DNA of 7,503 bases, taken from contig CACNCW010000035.1 in NCBI GenBank assembly GCA_902619055.1, forward strand, positions 1 to 7,503. The letters run 5' to 3'. The notes under the pieces were generated by a model. The model was given only the letters and a program-made list of their open reading frames with translations, did no database searches and was not told where the DNA came from. Shown in pieces: positions 6,347-7,503 of this stretch (position 1 is the stretch's first letter; every line of letters begins with the position of its first letter). A program made the position numbers and the translations under genes. This DNA comes from an uncultured Alphaproteobacteria bacterium. Lineage in GTDB: Bacteria; Pseudomonadota; Alphaproteobacteria; HIMB59; GCA-002718135.

Positions 6347-7503
6347 ATGAAAAATGAGTGGAAAGAAAGTTTAGCAAAAAAATATATCAAAGAATATCAG
6401 TTAAAGAAAGTCAGCAAAGATTTAGCATTAAGAATATATTCAACGCATTTATTAGGTAATAATCCAGAACTTGTTTTACATGGAGGAGGCAATACATCTG
6501 TAAAATCAATTAAAAAAAATTTATTTGGAAAAGATAACGATGTACTTTTTATAAAAGGAAGTGGATGGGATATGTCAAACCTAAATGAAAGAGGATTACC
6601 AGGTCTGTATCTTGATCCTTTACTTAAAACTCTATCCTTAAAAAAAATGAGTGATGAAAAAATGGTTAATTATTTGAGATCAAACTTACTTGACTCAAGT
6701 TCTCCTAATCCATCAATTGAAACTCTTTTACATGCTTATTTACCATTTAAATATGTAGATCATACACATTCAAATGCGATTTTAAGTTTAGTCAATCTAG
6801 ATAATTCAAAAGAGATATTAAATAAAATTTATAAAGATAAAATTGCAATAGTTCCCTACGTAATGCCAGGATTTGAACTTGCTAAATTATGTCATATGGT
6901 AATTTCAAAAAATTATAAAGTTGAAGGATTAATACTTTTAAATCATGGCATTTTCACTTTTGGAAGTTCAGCAAAACAAAGTTATGATAGAATGATTAAG
7001 CTTGTAACATTAGCTGAAAATTTTTTAAACAAGCAAAAAAAATTAATAAAATATAATATTAATAACAAAAAAATAAATATTACTGATGTTCAGCTATGTA
7101 TTAGAAATTTATACCATTACTTTACAAACAAAAGATGGATAATAAAATTTAATAATAAGGTTGAAGATGTAAAATTTACAAATCGAAAAGATTTATTTAA
7201 ATTATTTAATAAAGGACCTGTTACACCTGATCACGTTATTAGAATAAAATCAGAACCATTAATAATACCTAATAAACATTTATCATCTAGCAAAATGATA
7301 TCTAATCATATTAACGCATATATTAAAAAATATAAAAATTATTTTAAAAAATATAAAAAAAATATTACAAATTCGAAAATTGCTGATCCTTTACCAAGAA
7401 TTATTATTTTAGAAGGAATAGGTTTTCTATCAATAGGTCTTAATAAAAAAGAAATGCAAGTTTCCTACGATATATTTGATGCAATGAAAAAAGTTATAAT
7501 TAA
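6347..7503 (+). CDS. Long class II aldolase (RhaD-type bifunctional aldolase/dehydrogenase family), 3' end outside window
   Basis: The frame is open from ATG 6347 through the window end (385 codons plus 2 nt) with no stop. The N-terminal part is a class II (FucA/RhaD-type) aldolase domain: LHGGGNTSVK (44-53) for phosphate binding, KGSGWDM (70-76), SIETLLHA (123-130) with candidate catalytic Glu125, and zinc ligands in DHTH (138-141: His139, His141) and NHGIFTFG (199-206: His200). VTPDHVIR (292-299) and PRIIILEGIGFLSIG (350-364) follow. This extended region is typical of COG3347 proteins, whose long members (about 670-700 aa) end in a short-chain dehydrogenase domain, as in bifunctional rhamnulose-1-phosphate aldolase/lactaldehyde dehydrogenase. 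Next to mtnP-mtnA the likely substrate is 5-(methylthio/deoxy)ribulose-1-phosphate, giving DHAP plus an aldehyde. Whether the dehydrogenase domain is present cannot be seen. A Lys/Asn/Ile-rich linker spans roughly 227-245 and 320-345. Confidence 0.85.
   Translation, partial: MKNEWKESLAKKYIKEYQLKKVSKDLALRIYSTHLLGNNPELVLHGGGNTSVKSIKKNLFGKDNDVLFIKGSGWDMSNLNERGLPGLYLDPLLKTLSLKKMSDEKMVNYLRSNLLDSSSPNPSIETLLHAYLPFKYVDHTHSNAILSLVNLDNSKEILNKIYKDKIAIVPYVMPGFELAKLCHMVISKNYKVEGLILLNHGIFTFGSSAKQSYDRMIKLVTLAENFLNKQKKLIKYNINNKKINITDVQLCIRNLYHYFTNKRWIIKFNNKVEDVKFTNRKDLFKLFNKGPVTPDHVIRIKSEPLIIPNKHLSSSKMISNHINAYIKKYKNYFKKYKKNITNSKIADPLPRIIILEGIGFLSIGLNKKEMQVSYDIFDAMKKVII

Noticed and set aside
1..7503. CRISPR arrays, insertion sequences, long direct repeats, riboswitches
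   Set aside because: I see no repeated spacer pattern, transposase, long repeat or structured leader; the intergenic gaps are too short to hold them.

Overview
The window is about 7.5 kb of very AT-rich, densely packed DNA. Arginine is coded almost only by AGA, intergenic gaps are a few bases, and genes often overlap at TAATG or ATGA. An NDUFS4-type complex I subunit, found in alphaproteobacteria and mitochondria, points to a streamlined low-GC marine alphaproteobacterium of the SAR11/Pelagibacterales kind (or a similar lineage such as HIMB59/AEGEAN-169). That placement is inference from composition and gene content.

Left block (1-718), plus strand: the C-terminal end of an acyl-CoA dehydrogenase with a DmdC-like C-terminal domain, the NDUFS4-like subunit, and a tRNA-Arg(UCU) with encoded CCA. 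These look like ordinary core genes. Middle (723-1343), minus strand: a putative 2OG-Fe(II) oxygenase that converges on the tRNA with only 4 nt between them. A 48-bp divergent promoter region (1344-1391) separates it from the main operon.

Right block (1392-7503, continuing past the end), plus strand: an apparent single operon of seven genes with junctions from a 14-nt overlap to a 4-nt gap. It encodes a GFA/CENP-V-type zinc protein, an IolC-like PfkB kinase, an IolB-like isomerase, an IolJ-like class II aldolase, 5'-methylthioadenosine phosphorylase (MtnP), methylthioribose-1-phosphate isomerase (MtnA), and a long class II aldolase of the RhaD-type aldolase/dehydrogenase family, cut by the window end.

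The last three genes form a recognisable route: MTA or 5'-deoxyadenosine -> (deoxy/methylthio)ribose-1-P -> ribulose-1-P -> DHAP + aldehyde, the 'DHAP shunt' logic known from Rhodospirillum rubrum and some E. coli. The unusual points are that the aldolase is not a short Ald2-type protein but one whose family usually carries a fused dehydrogenase, and that an isomerase-kinase-aldolase set resembling inositol catabolism (IolB-IolC-IolJ) is embedded in the same operon. Both modules isomerise a deoxy-type aldose to a ketose and cleave a phosphorylated ketose to DHAP plus a small aldehyde. The operon may therefore be one salvage system with a nucleoside entry and a free-sugar entry, or an inositol pathway fused to MTA salvage. 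No transporter, regulator or terminator is visible in the window, and no stretch over 300 bases lacks a gene.
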